This document shows positions 17,680-26,850 of a stretch of 64,000 nt of DNA, piece by piece. Each line of letters opens with the position of its first letter. Positions within the stretch are counted from its first letter, which is position 1. Source of the stretch: Dyadobacter luticola (lineage in GTDB: Bacteria > Bacteroidota > Bacteroidia > Cytophagales > Spirosomataceae); NCBI RefSeq assembly GCF_005860805.1, contig NZ_VCEJ01000005.1, forward strand, positions 124,001 through 188,000, written 5' to 3'. The position numbers and the translations under genes were made by a program. Under the pieces are notes generated by a model. That model was not told the origin of the DNA. It searched no databases and saw nothing but the letters and a program-made list of their open reading frames with translations.

Positions 17680-20634
17680 ATGAATCCTGTTTCCCAATTC
17701 CAGTTCAATGCTTTGCGTGCGCAGTTTGAAGGAGAGTTGTACTTTGACGACTCTACCTTACACCGGGCACAAAAGTCAATCTACGCGACCGACGCCTCGG
17801 TTTATCAGGAAATGCCGCTGGCCGTGGCATTACCGCGCAATACCGCCGACATTCAAAAGCTGATCGAATTTGCCAGAAATCATAAAACCACATTGATTCC
17901 CAGGGCAGCCGGGACTTCGCTGGCGGGGCAGGTTGTCGGGAAGGGAATTGTAGTGGATATCTCCAAACATTTCGGCAAAATACTGGAAGTCAATGCCGAA
18001 GAAAAGTGGGTGCGGGTGCAGCCGGGGGTGATCCGGGACGATTTGAACAAACATTTGGCACAATACAACTTACTTTTTGGTCCCGAAACATCTACGGCCA
18101 GCCGCGCGATGATCGGCGGGATGATCGGGAATAACTCTTGCGGGCTGCATTCTATCACCTGGGGCACCACGCGGGACCATCTGCTGGAAGTGAAAACATT
18201 GCTTTCTGATGGTATGGAAGCAGTTTTTAAGAAGGATAACATTGCGGGATACACAGCAAAACTGCGCGAAAAACAAGCCAAAGGTCAGCGCGAACAATCG
18301 GTGCTGGCGGGAATGTTCGGGCTGATTTCTAATCCGATCGATCAGGATTTAATTAAAAAGCAATTTCCAAAACCGACCGTAACCCGCCGAAATTCGGGTT
18401 ATGCGCTGGATGCGCTGGTCAGGAATTTCGAAAATGGCGAAATCAATCTTTGTAACCTGATTGCCGGCTCGGAGGGAACATTATGTTTTGTAACAGAGGC
18501 GAAACTGGCGCTGGTGGACGTTCCGCCGGCGGCTGTCGGCGTAGTCTGCGTTCACACCCATTCTGTGGCCGAAGCATTGCACGCCAACCGCGTCGCAATG
18601 CAGTTTGATCCTAAGGCTTCTGAGCTGGTGGATAAGTACATCATGGATTTTACCAGAAATCATACTGTGTATTCTCAAAACCGTTTTTTCATGGAAGGCG
18701 ACCCGGAGGCTTTGCTCATGGTTGAATTCTGGGGATTGAATGTGGAAGAGGTTCAAAATCAAGCAAATGCTTTGGTAGCGCAGCTTAAATCAGAAAGTCT
18801 GGGATATGCATATCCGCTACTTTTTGGTGACGATGCGAACAAAGCATGGGATATCCGGAAAGCGGGATTGGGACTGATCAGAAACCTGCCGGGCGACACG
18901 CAGCCGGTCAATTTGATCGAAGATTGCGCCGTAGCCGTGGAAGATCTGCCGGAATATATTGCCGAGCTGGAAACACTTTTGCGCAGTCACAACCTGCACG
19001 CATCTTATTATGCACACGCTGGCGCGGGCGAGTTGCACGTGGAGCCGATGATCAATCTGAAAACCGAAGAAGGCAAACAGCTTTTCCGTAAAGTGCTGGC
19101 GGACACGGCGGTTTTGGTCAAAAAATATAATGGTGCATTATCAGGTGAGCATGGCGACGGCCGGTTGAGGGGCGAGTTTATCCCGTTCATGATGGGCGAG
19201 GAGGTTTACGAAATGTTCAGGCAGGTGAAACGAATCTGGGACCCGGATGGAATTTTCAACGCGAACAAGATTGTAGATACCCCGCCGATGAACGAGTTTC
19301 TGCGGTACCAGCAGGATAAAACCCAGCCGGAAATCCAGACCATTTTCGATTTTTCAGCGCAGGAAGGCATGTTGCGCCTGGCAGAAAAATGTAGTGGCTC
19401 AGGCGATTGTCGCAAAACCGAATTGACCGGCGGCACCATGTGCCCGAGCTATATGGCAACCCGAAGAGAGCGGGATACCACCCGCGCGCGCGCCAACATT
19501 CTCAGGCAATATCTGACGCCTGCCGACAAAAAAGAGCACATTTCGGCAAGCCAGGAAATGGTGAAGGAAGTTTTGGATCTCTGTCTTTCCTGCAAAGGCT
19601 GCAAATCGGAATGTCCGTCGAGCGTGGATATCGGGAAAATGAAGGCGGAGTTTACGCAGCAATATTATGAGACACATGGAATACCGCTTCGCAGCAAACT
19701 GATCGCAAATTTTTCCAAACAAATGAAATTGGCCTCCTTCGCGCCCTGGGCTTTTAATGGCGTTTTTGGTACACCGGCATTAAGGAAAGTCGCCAATAAA
19801 ATGGTCGGTTTTCACCCGGAGCGCTCCATGCCGCTTTTGCATAGCCAGACATTGCAACAGTGGTGGGACAAGCATAAGAAGTCTTCCAAAAACACCTTTA
19901 CAAAAAAAGTATATCTCTTCTGCGACGAGTTTACCAATTATAATGATGTGGAGGTCGGCAAAAAGGCGGTGCAACTTCTGGAAACATTAGGTTATGAGGT
20001 AGTTATCCCCGAGCATCACGAGTCGGGACGGTCTTATTTGTCCAAAGGTTTTGTAAAGGAAGCACAGAAACTGGCGGCTGAGAATGTACGTTTGTTGAAA
20101 GATAAAATCACCTACGAAACGCCGCTGGTAGGAATAGAGCCTTCTGCAATACTTTCATTCCGGGACGAGTATGTTGATTTAGTCCCTGAAAATCAGCGCG
20201 AAGACGCCAGGAAGATTTCGGAAAATGCGTTACTTTTTGAAGAATTCATCGCCCGGGAAATTGATGTAAAACGGATTGATAAAAGTGTTTTTACAAAAAA
20301 AGAGCAGCTCATTAAGCTGCATGGTCATTGTCATCAGAAAGCATTGTCAACATTAACTGCCTCAAAAAAAGCGTTGTCCCTGCCCGAAAATTACAAAGTG
20401 CAACTCATACCTTCTGGCTGCTGTGGTATGGCAGGCTCTTTTGGTTATGAAGAGGAACACTATGAAGTTTCAATGCAAATCGGGGAGCTGGTTTTGTTTC
20501 CAACAGTTCGGCAACAGCCTGAGGAAGTGATCGTTGCGGCGGCCGGGACCAGCTGTCGGCATCAGATTAAAGATGGAACCGGACGTAAAGCGTTACATCC
20601 GGTTGAGATCTTATGGAATGCATTATTAAAGTAG
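17680..20634 (+). CDS. FAD-binding and [4Fe-4S]-binding dehydrogenase (D-lactate/2-hydroxyacid type)
   Basis: This 984-residue fusion carries a PCMH-type FAD domain (PRNTADIQKLIEF, then IPRAAGTSLAGQ near residue 70), a FAD-oxidase C-terminal domain (SGEHGDGRLRGEFIPFMMG), two ferredoxin-like cysteine clusters (CSGSGDC from C571; CLSCKGCKSECP from C635) and a CCG domain (SGCCGMAGSFGYE, C914-C915). This architecture equals GlcD plus GlcF, or YdiJ/Dld2-type enzymes that oxidise D-lactate, D-2-hydroxyglutarate or glycolate and pass electrons to the quinone pool. It is monocistronic and its stop codon abuts the stop of the next, convergent gene. The exact substrate cannot be assigned. Confidence 0.9.
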   Translation: MNPVSQFQFNALRAQFEGELYFDDSTLHRAQKSIYATDASVYQEMPLAVALPRNTADIQKLIEFARNHKTTLIPRAAGTSLAGQVVGKGIVVDISKHFGKILEVNAEEKWVRVQPGVIRDDLNKHLAQYNLLFGPETSTASRAMIGGMIGNNSCGLHSITWGTTRDHLLEVKTLLSDGMEAVFKKDNIAGYTAKLREKQAKGQREQSVLAGMFGLISNPIDQDLIKKQFPKPTVTRRNSGYALDALVRNFENGEINLCNLIAGSEGTLCFVTEAKLALVDVPPAAVGVVCVHTHSVAEALHANRVAMQFDPKASELVDKYIMDFTRNHTVYSQNRFFMEGDPEALLMVEFWGLNVEEVQNQANALVAQLKSESLGYAYPLLFGDDANKAWDIRKAGLGLIRNLPGDTQPVNLIEDCAVAVEDLPEYIAELETLLRSHNLHASYYAHAGAGELHVEPMINLKTEEGKQLFRKVLADTAVLVKKYNGALSGEHGDGRLRGEFIPFMMGEEVYEMFRQVKRIWDPDGIFNANKIVDTPPMNEFLRYQQDKTQPEIQTIFDFSAQEGMLRLAEKCSGSGDCRKTELTGGTMCPSYMATRRERDTTRARANILRQYLTPADKKEHISASQEMVKEVLDLCLSCKGCKSECPSSVDIGKMKAEFTQQYYETHGIPLRSKLIANFSKQMKLASFAPWAFNGVFGTPALRKVANKMVGFHPERSMPLLHSQTLQQWWDKHKKSSKNTFTKKVYLFCDEFTNYNDVEVGKKAVQLLETLGYEVVIPEHHESGRSYLSKGFVKEAQKLAAENVRLLKDKITYETPLVGIEPSAILSFRDEYVDLVPENQREDARKISENALLFEEFIAREIDVKRIDKSVFTKKEQLIKLHGHCHQKALSTLTASKKALSLPENYKVQLIPSGCCGMAGSFGYEEEHYEVSMQIGELVLFPTVRQQPEEVIVAAAGTSCRHQIKDGTGRKALHPVEILWNALLK

Positions 20635-20886
20635 CTATTGATTTTCCCTGACGTCTTTATTAATAGTATCCGTCGAGATTTGCTGGGCAGTGGTATCGGC
20701 TACCGAATCGGCTGCACTGGTGCTCTGAGAAGCATTTTCGGACTCACTGAATTTTTCGTTGTGATTGAAAAAGCCTCCCCAGAAAGCTACCAGCATCAAA
20801 ACGACGCCTACACCGAGAATCCATTTCCAAACGTTTCCGGTGTTTTTGGTTGCCCTGGCTTGTTTATCTGTTTCTTGCCTGTTCAT
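20635..20886 (-). CDS. small single-helix membrane protein, unknown function
   Basis: This 83-residue protein has a charged N-terminus, one membrane helix (VWKWILGVGVVLMLVAFWGG, residues 19-38) and a Ser/Thr/Asp-rich low-complexity tail. I do not recognise a family. Reality is supported by the sensible topology and by a stop that exactly abuts the stop of the convergent dehydrogenase gene. Its role is unknown. Confidence 0.55.
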   Translation of the reverse strand: MNRQETDKQARATKNTGNVWKWILGVGVVLMLVAFWGGFFNHNEKFSESENASQSTSAADSVADTTAQQISTDTINKDVRENQ

Positions 20887-21094
20887 GGTTCATTGATTTA
20901 GTTTCTCTCACATCTACCATTTTTATACCAATACTAAAAACAGCCGTTTTCAGGACAGAATATGACATTGTGTTGATAAAATTTCCCCAAACAAAGTGAT
21001 TTACGGAAAATGTAATAAAACCGATATAATTGATGTTAGCATTGTTGAAATTTGATTTCGAAATGCTGCGTACCTCTAACTTATAGCCACCTTC

Positions 21095-21835
21095 ATGCAA
21101 CTCAACTCCACAAAAAAGGCACTTCTATTATTATCATTTTTAGCATTTTCCATTCAATCACAAGCTCAGAATACAAGAAGTTTTTTCTCCGTCGCAGGAG
21201 GGTACAGCTTGCCGGTAGGGGAGCTTGCCCGTGAGAAACTCGACGACCCTTTTGCAGGATTAACCGGCTCGGGCTACTTCGGCCAGGCCAATTACGACTT
21301 CCGCGTTTTCCGATGGTTGGGTTTGCGCGCCTCGGGAAGTATGAACATTAACAACACCAATTCCGCCCCGATCCTCGAAAAAGCCGATACTTACGCAGAG
21401 CTTTTGAATGATACATATAACTGGCAGTCAAGGGTTTCGAGATGGAAACTGAATGCAGTGATGCTTGGGCCGGCTTTGTATATCAATTTCAAACGGGTAC
21501 AGATCGAGCTGCATGCGCAGGCGGGAAAAATCTGGGCAAATTCCCCATCCGTCAACCTCGTCGGCACTTCTAAATCAGGCGGTGAAACCTTGAATGTGAA
21601 CCTGATACCTGCTTCTACATCAGCATTTGGCCTGGCCGGCGGACTAAGTTTGCGGCTGCCGCTGGCGGGCGCTTTGTTTTTCCAGATCGGTGCGGATATG
21701 ATTGGTGCCGAGGCGGAGATCAAGGATGTTTCGGTGGAGGTTACGCGGGGTACTTATAAATACAATGACCGGATCCACGAAAAACGCTTTGTGGGCGTGG
21801 TAAACGCCGGTGCAGGTTTTGGATTGGCGTTTTGA
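21095..21835 (+). CDS. outer-membrane beta-barrel protein, unknown function
   Basis: This 246-residue protein has a signal peptide (ALLLLSFLAFSIQSQAQ) and alternating strands such as FFSVAGGYSLPVGELA, LGLRASGSMNINN and FVGVVNAGAGFGLAF; the C-terminal phenylalanine is typical of barrel proteins. It resembles the small porin-like (OmpW/PorT-like) barrels common in Bacteroidota. The neighbouring genes do not suggest a role. The thrA promoter overlaps its stop codon. Confidence 0.75.
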   Translation: MQLNSTKKALLLLSFLAFSIQSQAQNTRSFFSVAGGYSLPVGELAREKLDDPFAGLTGSGYFGQANYDFRVFRWLGLRASGSMNINNTNSAPILEKADTYAELLNDTYNWQSRVSRWKLNAVMLGPALYINFKRVQIELHAQAGKIWANSPSVNLVGTSKSGGETLNVNLIPASTSAFGLAGGLSLRLPLAGALFFQIGADMIGAEAEIKDVSVEVTRGTYKYNDRIHEKRFVGVVNAGAGFGLAF

Positions 21836-21864
21836 GACAACCGGCGTTTGAATTGCTATATTTG
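21831..21864 (+). promoter_or_regulatory. promoter for thrA-thrB
   Basis: TTTG (21831-21834) and TATATTTG (21857-21864) are separated by 22 bases, matching the Bacteroidota sigma-A pattern TTTG-N(17-23)-TAnnTTTG. The -33 box overlaps the stop codon of the barrel gene. The predicted leader is about 55 bases; no attenuator hairpin was recognised. Confidence 0.65.
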
Positions 21865-21924
21865 CAGCCGGTTCAAAACGGTGGTTTTGGGCCAATCCAA
21901 ACTGCGTATTCGAAATAGCATTCA

Positions 21925-24381
21925 ATGAAGGTTCTGAAATTTGGCGGCACTTCTGTCGGTTCGGTTGACAGCATTAAGACGGTAATCAATATTATTGAAG
22001 GAAATCTGGCAAAAAACGAGCGTTTTGCGGTCGTTTTTTCCGCGATGGGCGGCGTCACGAACAGGCTGATCGAGATCGGTAAAATGGCCGTTGCCGGGAA
22101 TACGGACTATATTGATTTTCTTAAAGGCGTCGAGGAGCGACATTTTGCGGTCGTCAGAGGTTTGATTCCTGTCAAAAATCAGAGCAGTACATTTGCCGCA
22201 GTACGTGGGCTTTTCAATGAGCTGGAAGATATACTACGTGGCGTTTCCTGGATTAAAGAACTGTCTGAGAGAACATTAGACCTCATCATGAGTTTCGGGG
22301 AAAGGCTGTCTACAATGGTGATCACCGAAATTTTGAAAAGTAAAGGCATCAATGCCGAGTTTTGCGACGCCCGCCAGATCATCCATACCAATGCTACTTA
22401 CGGGATGGGCGATGTCAATTTTGAAATTACCAATCACCAGATTTTAGAATATTTTGCCAAAACCTCCGCGCTGCAATGCGTGACGGGTTTTATTGCGTCT
22501 ACTGCTGAGGGAGTTACGACAACTTTGGGCCGTGGCGGATCTGATTATACAGCATCCATATTGGGTGCAGCGCTGGAAGCAGAGTCTATCGAAATCTGGA
22601 CGGATGTGGATGGCATGATGACTGCCGATCCAAGAAAAGTGGCGAATGCATTTACGATACCTTCGATTTCTTACGCCGAGGCGATGGAATTGTCGCATTT
22701 CGGTGCGAAAGTGATTTATCCGCCGAGCTTGCAGCCAGCATTTGCGAAGAACATTACCCTGAAAGTCCTCAATACATTCAATGTGGATTTTGAAGGTACG
22801 TATGTTCAGAAAGCTGCGAACGGTAAGGACTATGCGATCACCGGGATTTCGTCGATTGATGAAATTGCTTTGGTTAACATTCAGGGCAGCGGGATGATCG
22901 GCGTGGCAGGTATCTCCGGACGCTTGTTTACGGCACTTTCCAATAATGCGATCAGCGTCATCCTTATTTCGCAGGCCTCTTCCGAACATTCGATCTGCTT
23001 TTCCATCGACCCGAAAAATGCCCAGCGGGCGACGGAAGTTCTGGAAAAAGAGTTTGCAATCGAGATCAGCCTCGGGCATATAGACAGCATTTCGATTGAA
23101 AAAAACCTGTCGATTATTGCGATTGTGGGTGAAGGCATGAAAAAGAGCACCGGCGTTTCCGGCAAGCTGTTTTCGGTTTTGGGTAAAAATGGCATTAATG
23201 TAGTTGCCACAGCGCAGGGTTCTTCGGAGCTGAACATTTCCGTGGTAATCGCGAAAAGTGATTTGTCAAAAGCCCTCAACTCGATCCACGGCGTATTTTT
23301 CCAATCAGAAACCCGCTCGCTCAATTTGTTTATTGTGGGTGTAGGATTGATTGGCGGCACATTATTGGAGCAAATCAGAAATCAAACAAAATACCTACGC
23401 GAAGAAAAGCTCCTGAACCTCAACATTGCCGGCCTTTCCAATACCAAGAAAATGTTCCTCGATCCGGACGGCATCAAGCCCGAAAACTGGCGCGACCGGG
23501 TGATGGATGAGGGCGTGAAAACCAATTTGCCGGCCTTCGTGCAGCGCATGATTGAGCTCAATTTGCCAAACAGTGTATTCGTGGATTGCACTTCCGACAA
23601 GGACATTGTGCAATATTATCACATGCTCCTCGATGCCAGTATTTCTGTCGTGACGCCCAACAAAGTGGCGAATTCCGGCTCTTACTCCGAGTATCTTTCC
23701 TTGCAGCGCACGGCTTTGCAGCGTGGTGTTAAGTTCTTATATGAAACCAATGTGGGCGCTGGTTTGCCGATCATTAATACGATCCAAGGCTTAATGTCGA
23801 GCGGCGATAAATTCCTGAAAATCGAGGCAATCCTCTCAGGAACATTGTCTTATATCTTTAATAATTTCAATTCCGAAAACCGTTTTGTAGACGTAGTGAA
23901 GGAGGCGAAAGCCAAAGGTTTTACCGAACCCGACCCGCGTGACGATTTGAGCGGGGCAGACGTAGGACGTAAAATCCTGATCCTGGCAAGAGAAGTAGGC
24001 GTGCCGCTGGAACCGGAAGAAATCGTGATCTCGCAAATCCTGCCCGGCAACTGCCTGAATGCGCCAACCGTCGACGCATTTTTTAAAGAGCTGGAAATCT
24101 CCAACCAATATTTCGCCGATAACCAGGCGGCAGCCGAAGCAAACGGTGAAAAGCTCCGCTACATCGCGACATTAGAAAACGGAAAAGCAACCATCGAACT
24201 AAAAACAGTAGACGCCCAGCATCCATTTTACACACTATCCGGCAGCGATAACATTGTTTCCTTCACCACGGAGAGATACAAGGACCGCCCGCTGGTGATC
24301 AAAGGGCCGGGTGCCGGGGCGGAAGTGACGGCTTCAGGGGTGTTTGCGGACATTATGAGTATTAGTAGCTATTTGGGTTAG
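21925..24381 (+). CDS. thrA: bifunctional aspartate kinase / homoserine dehydrogenase
   Basis: This 818-residue enzyme catalyses the first and third steps from aspartate to threonine and methionine. The kinase part starts with VLKFGGTSVG (residues 3-12) and contains TTLGRGGSDYTASIL and EIWTDVDGMMTADP. Two ACT regulatory repeats follow (about 310-460: VNIQGSGMIGVAGISGRLF; IAIVGEGMKKSTGVSGKLF). The dehydrogenase begins at LFIVGVGLIGGTLLEQI and has the catalytic segment TEPDPRDDLSGADVGRK. Its length matches the E. coli enzyme (820 residues). thrB follows 24 bases later. Threonine feedback through the ACT pair is expected from the family. Confidence 0.96.
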   Translation: MKVLKFGGTSVGSVDSIKTVINIIEGNLAKNERFAVVFSAMGGVTNRLIEIGKMAVAGNTDYIDFLKGVEERHFAVVRGLIPVKNQSSTFAAVRGLFNELEDILRGVSWIKELSERTLDLIMSFGERLSTMVITEILKSKGINAEFCDARQIIHTNATYGMGDVNFEITNHQILEYFAKTSALQCVTGFIASTAEGVTTTLGRGGSDYTASILGAALEAESIEIWTDVDGMMTADPRKVANAFTIPSISYAEAMELSHFGAKVIYPPSLQPAFAKNITLKVLNTFNVDFEGTYVQKAANGKDYAITGISSIDEIALVNIQGSGMIGVAGISGRLFTALSNNAISVILISQASSEHSICFSIDPKNAQRATEVLEKEFAIEISLGHIDSISIEKNLSIIAIVGEGMKKSTGVSGKLFSVLGKNGINVVATAQGSSELNISVVIAKSDLSKALNSIHGVFFQSETRSLNLFIVGVGLIGGTLLEQIRNQTKYLREEKLLNLNIAGLSNTKKMFLDPDGIKPENWRDRVMDEGVKTNLPAFVQRMIELNLPNSVFVDCTSDKDIVQYYHMLLDASISVVTPNKVANSGSYSEYLSLQRTALQRGVKFLYETNVGAGLPIINTIQGLMSSGDKFLKIEAILSGTLSYIFNNFNSENRFVDVVKEAKAKGFTEPDPRDDLSGADVGRKILILAREVGVPLEPEEIVISQILPGNCLNAPTVDAFFKELEISNQYFADNQAAAEANGEKLRYIATLENGKATIELKTVDAQHPFYTLSGSDNIVSFTTERYKDRPLVIKGPGAGAEVTASGVFADIMSISSYLG

Positions 24382-24405
24382 AAACCTCCAACCAAACGAT
24401 TTACA

Positions 24406-25341
24406 GTGAATTCAGTTAAAGCTTTTGCGCCGGCTACGGTGGCTAATGTGGCGTGTGGGTTTGATATTTTCGGGTTTGCGATTAAGGAGCCGGGGGATGT
24501 GGTGGAATTGCGGCGGTGCGATGAGCCGGGGATTGTGATTGCAGACATTATTGGTGATGAAGGTCGGTTGCCCAGAAGCGCGGAGAAGAACTCGGTGACT
24601 GGCGTCATGCTGCACATGCTGAAACATTTGGGCATTAAAGATTTTGGCTGCGAGGTGGTTTTGCATAAAAATATGCCTTTGGGAAGCGGAATGGGATCCA
24701 GTGCGGCAAGTGCGGTGGCGGGTGTGATGGCGATCAATGAAATGCTGGGCCAGCCTTTTACGCGTCAGGAATTACTGCCTTTTGCGATGGAAGGCGAGCG
24801 TATCGCTTCCGGTTCGGCGCATGCGGATAATGTTGGGCCGTCGCTTTTGGGCGGGTTTGTTGTGATCCGCAGCTACAACCCGCTGGATATTTTTACGATT
24901 CCGGTGCCCGATGATCTCTACTGCACATTGGTGCATCCAGACATTGAGATCAATACAAAAGATGCCCGATTTATCCTGAAAAATGAGGTTTCGCTTAAAA
25001 ATACAATCGCTCAAATGGGCAATGTGGCCGGGCTGGTAGCGGGTTTAATGAAATCGGATTACGACCTGATAAGCCGCTCGATGGTGGATGTAATTATTGA
25101 ACCGGTGAGGTCTATTTTGATCCCGGATTTTAAAGAAGTGAAGCAGGCGGCGCTTTCAAATGGTGCTTTGGGGTGCAGTATTTCAGGTTCCGGACCGTCA
25201 ATGTTTGCTTTGTCGAGAGGTTTGGAAAATGCGAATAATGCTGCAACTGCGATGCGGGCGCGGTTTGCGCAGGCTGGCATTGAATCGGCGATCCATGTTT
25301 CGGCGATCAACCAAGGTGGGGCGATGATTTTGACCGATTAA
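24406..25341 (+). CDS. thrB: homoserine kinase
   Basis: This 311-residue GHMP kinase phosphorylates homoserine for threonine synthesis. It has the ATP loop LGSGMGSSAASAVAG (near residue 90), the N-terminal AFAPATVANVACGFD and the C-terminal SISGSGPSMFAL. The start codon is GTG at 24406; there is no upstream ATG in frame. It shares the thrA transcript. The expected third gene thrC (threonine synthase) does not follow and must lie elsewhere. Confidence 0.95.
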   Translation: MNSVKAFAPATVANVACGFDIFGFAIKEPGDVVELRRCDEPGIVIADIIGDEGRLPRSAEKNSVTGVMLHMLKHLGIKDFGCEVVLHKNMPLGSGMGSSAASAVAGVMAINEMLGQPFTRQELLPFAMEGERIASGSAHADNVGPSLLGGFVVIRSYNPLDIFTIPVPDDLYCTLVHPDIEINTKDARFILKNEVSLKNTIAQMGNVAGLVAGLMKSDYDLISRSMVDVIIEPVRSILIPDFKEVKQAALSNGALGCSISGSGPSMFALSRGLENANNAATAMRARFAQAGIESAIHVSAINQGGAMILTD

Positions 25342-25425
25342 TGTTAAGGTTAGATTTTTGAAATTTCCGGTGAACTTTCAGGAAGTGTGCGAATGTTAAT
25401 TGTTTTGAATACAAAATAAAAGATC

Positions 25426-25752
25426 ATGGTTACTGTAAGCGATACCGCCAAAAATAAGATTGTGGAACTTCGTCAGGCCGACGGGTTTGTGGATGATTAT
25501 CAGATCCGTGTGGGTGTTTTGGGCGGAGGTTGTTCAGGATTAACATATAACCTCGAATTCAATTCCGATTCCAAGCCTAATGATATGGTTTTTGAAGATA
25601 AAGGCGTGAAAATCATCGTGGATAAGAAAAGCCTGCTTTACCTGGCCGGTACGACGCTCGATTTTTCAGATGGCCTGAACGGAAAAGGATTTCAATTTAT
25701 CAACCCCAATGCGACCCGTACCTGCGGATGCGGCGAAAGCTTTGCGGTATAG
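25426..25752 (+). CDS. A-type iron-sulfur carrier protein (IscA/ErpA/HesB family)
   Basis: This 108-residue protein has the three conserved cysteines of A-type carriers, C36 in GGGCSGLTY and C100/C102 in TCGCGESF. Such proteins pass Fe-S clusters from the assembly scaffold to apoproteins. No isc/suf neighbours are present and a terminator follows at once, so it is probably monocistronic. Whether it is IscA-, SufA- or ErpA-like cannot be decided by eye. Confidence 0.92.
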   Translation: MVTVSDTAKNKIVELRQADGFVDDYQIRVGVLGGGCSGLTYNLEFNSDSKPNDMVFEDKGVKIIVDKKSLLYLAGTTLDFSDGLNGKGFQFINPNATRTCGCGESFAV

Positions 25753-25777
25753 ATATTTAAATATTTTATTTTTATTA

Positions 25778-25810
25778 AACGCGCTCTGAAACCCGGAGCG
25801 CGTTTTTTTT
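25778..25810 (+). terminator. terminator after the Fe-S carrier gene
   Basis: AAACGCGCTC pairs perfectly with GAGCGCGTTT across an eight-base loop, followed by eight or more T. Confidence 0.9.
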
Positions 25811-25886
25811 ATCGTGCTGAATGGGTTTATTTTGCCGATGCACATATCGCTGCACACAGCGATATTTTCTCTTAAAAACTATTTGA

Positions 25887-26786
25887 ATGAAACCAACTCT
25901 TTTGATCCTGGCAGCCGGCATCGGCAGTCGCTACGGGGGTATCAAGCAACTCGACCAGTTTGGCCCCAACGGAGAAACCATCATAGATTATTCCCTTTTT
26001 GACGCCATCCGCAGCGGTTTTGGTAAGGTCGTTTTTATCGTCCGCCAGGAAATCAAGGATAGCGCCGAAGCCATCTTCGCGCCGAAACTGGCTGGTAAAA
26101 TCGACTACGACTTTGCAATCCAGGGAATCCAATCCTACGTCCCGGAGGATCTGGGAACCGTGGAGCGCACCAAACCCTGGGGCACAGGCCATGCCACGTT
26201 ATGCGCCTGGGAACAAACCGACACACCTTTCGCGGTGATCAATGCGGATGATTTTTACGGATTGGATGCTTTCGAAACCATGTCATCTTTCCTGCAAAAT
26301 GACATGAACCCCAACCAGCACGCCATGATTGGTTACGAGTTGAAACGTACCTTGTCTGAAAATGGGACAGTATCGAGGGGTATTTGCGTAGAAAGAGCAG
26401 ATCACAACCTGGAATCGGTGGTGGAAAGGACGAAGATCTTTCCTGAAAATGGACATATTTATTTCGAAGAAGAAGGGATCAAAACCGAACTCTCGCCCGA
26501 GACGCCGGTTTCCATGAATTTCTGGGGCTTCAAACCGGGCATGTTCCCTATTACGAAAGATTTGTTCGATTCTTATTCAAGAGCCAACATCAACACGCCC
26601 AAAGCGGAATTCTACATTCCGACGGTGATGACACATATTATCAAAAGCGGCCTCGGCGACTGCCTGGTTTTTAAGACATCATCAGACTGGTTTGGAGTGA
26701 CTTATCCTGAGGACAAACCTGCGGTGCAGGCTTCGCTTGCGGCGCTGCATGTGCTGGGGGATTATCCCAAGAAGCTTTGGGACTAA
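25887..26786 (+). CDS. sugar-phosphate nucleotidyltransferase family protein
   Basis: This 299-residue protein has the nucleotidyltransferase N-terminus LLILAAGIGSRYGGIKQLDQFG (NTP-binding glycine loop and lysine, split here by an extra YGG) and the metal-binding INADDFYG near residue 120. It also carries PWGTGHATLCAW, a typical nucleotide-contact segment. Such enzymes activate a sugar phosphate with NTP. The sugar and base are unknown; in Bacteroidota this subgroup is often a single gene. It lies between two strong terminators, so it is monocistronic. Confidence 0.85.
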   Translation: MKPTLLILAAGIGSRYGGIKQLDQFGPNGETIIDYSLFDAIRSGFGKVVFIVRQEIKDSAEAIFAPKLAGKIDYDFAIQGIQSYVPEDLGTVERTKPWGTGHATLCAWEQTDTPFAVINADDFYGLDAFETMSSFLQNDMNPNQHAMIGYELKRTLSENGTVSRGICVERADHNLESVVERTKIFPENGHIYFEEEGIKTELSPETPVSMNFWGFKPGMFPITKDLFDSYSRANINTPKAEFYIPTVMTHIIKSGLGDCLVFKTSSDWFGVTYPEDKPAVQASLAALHVLGDYPKKLWD

Positions 26787-26797
26787 CATTAAAACAA

Positions 26798-26829
26798 AAA
26801 ACGGGCAATCCATTTGGGTCGCCCGTTTT
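26798..26829. terminator. bidirectional terminator between convergent genes
   Basis: AAAACGGGC pairs with GCCCGTTTT across a 14-base loop. A and T runs on both sides suit both the nucleotidyltransferase gene and the FG-GAP gene. Confidence 0.8.
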
Positions 26830-26850
26830 GGTTTTGTCAGCTATACACAA

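Noticed and set aside
20864..21100. 78-codon minus-strand frame running into the small membrane protein
   Set aside because: It is in a different frame from the membrane protein, spans an A+T-rich intergenic region and has no motif.
21865..21924. Threonine attenuator or riboswitch before thrA
   Set aside because: The 55-base leader has no Thr/Ile-rich leader peptide and no terminator hairpin.
22444..23079. Minus-strand frame (211 codons) opposite thrA
   Set aside because: It is complementary to the well-conserved kinase and ACT region and has shadow-like composition.
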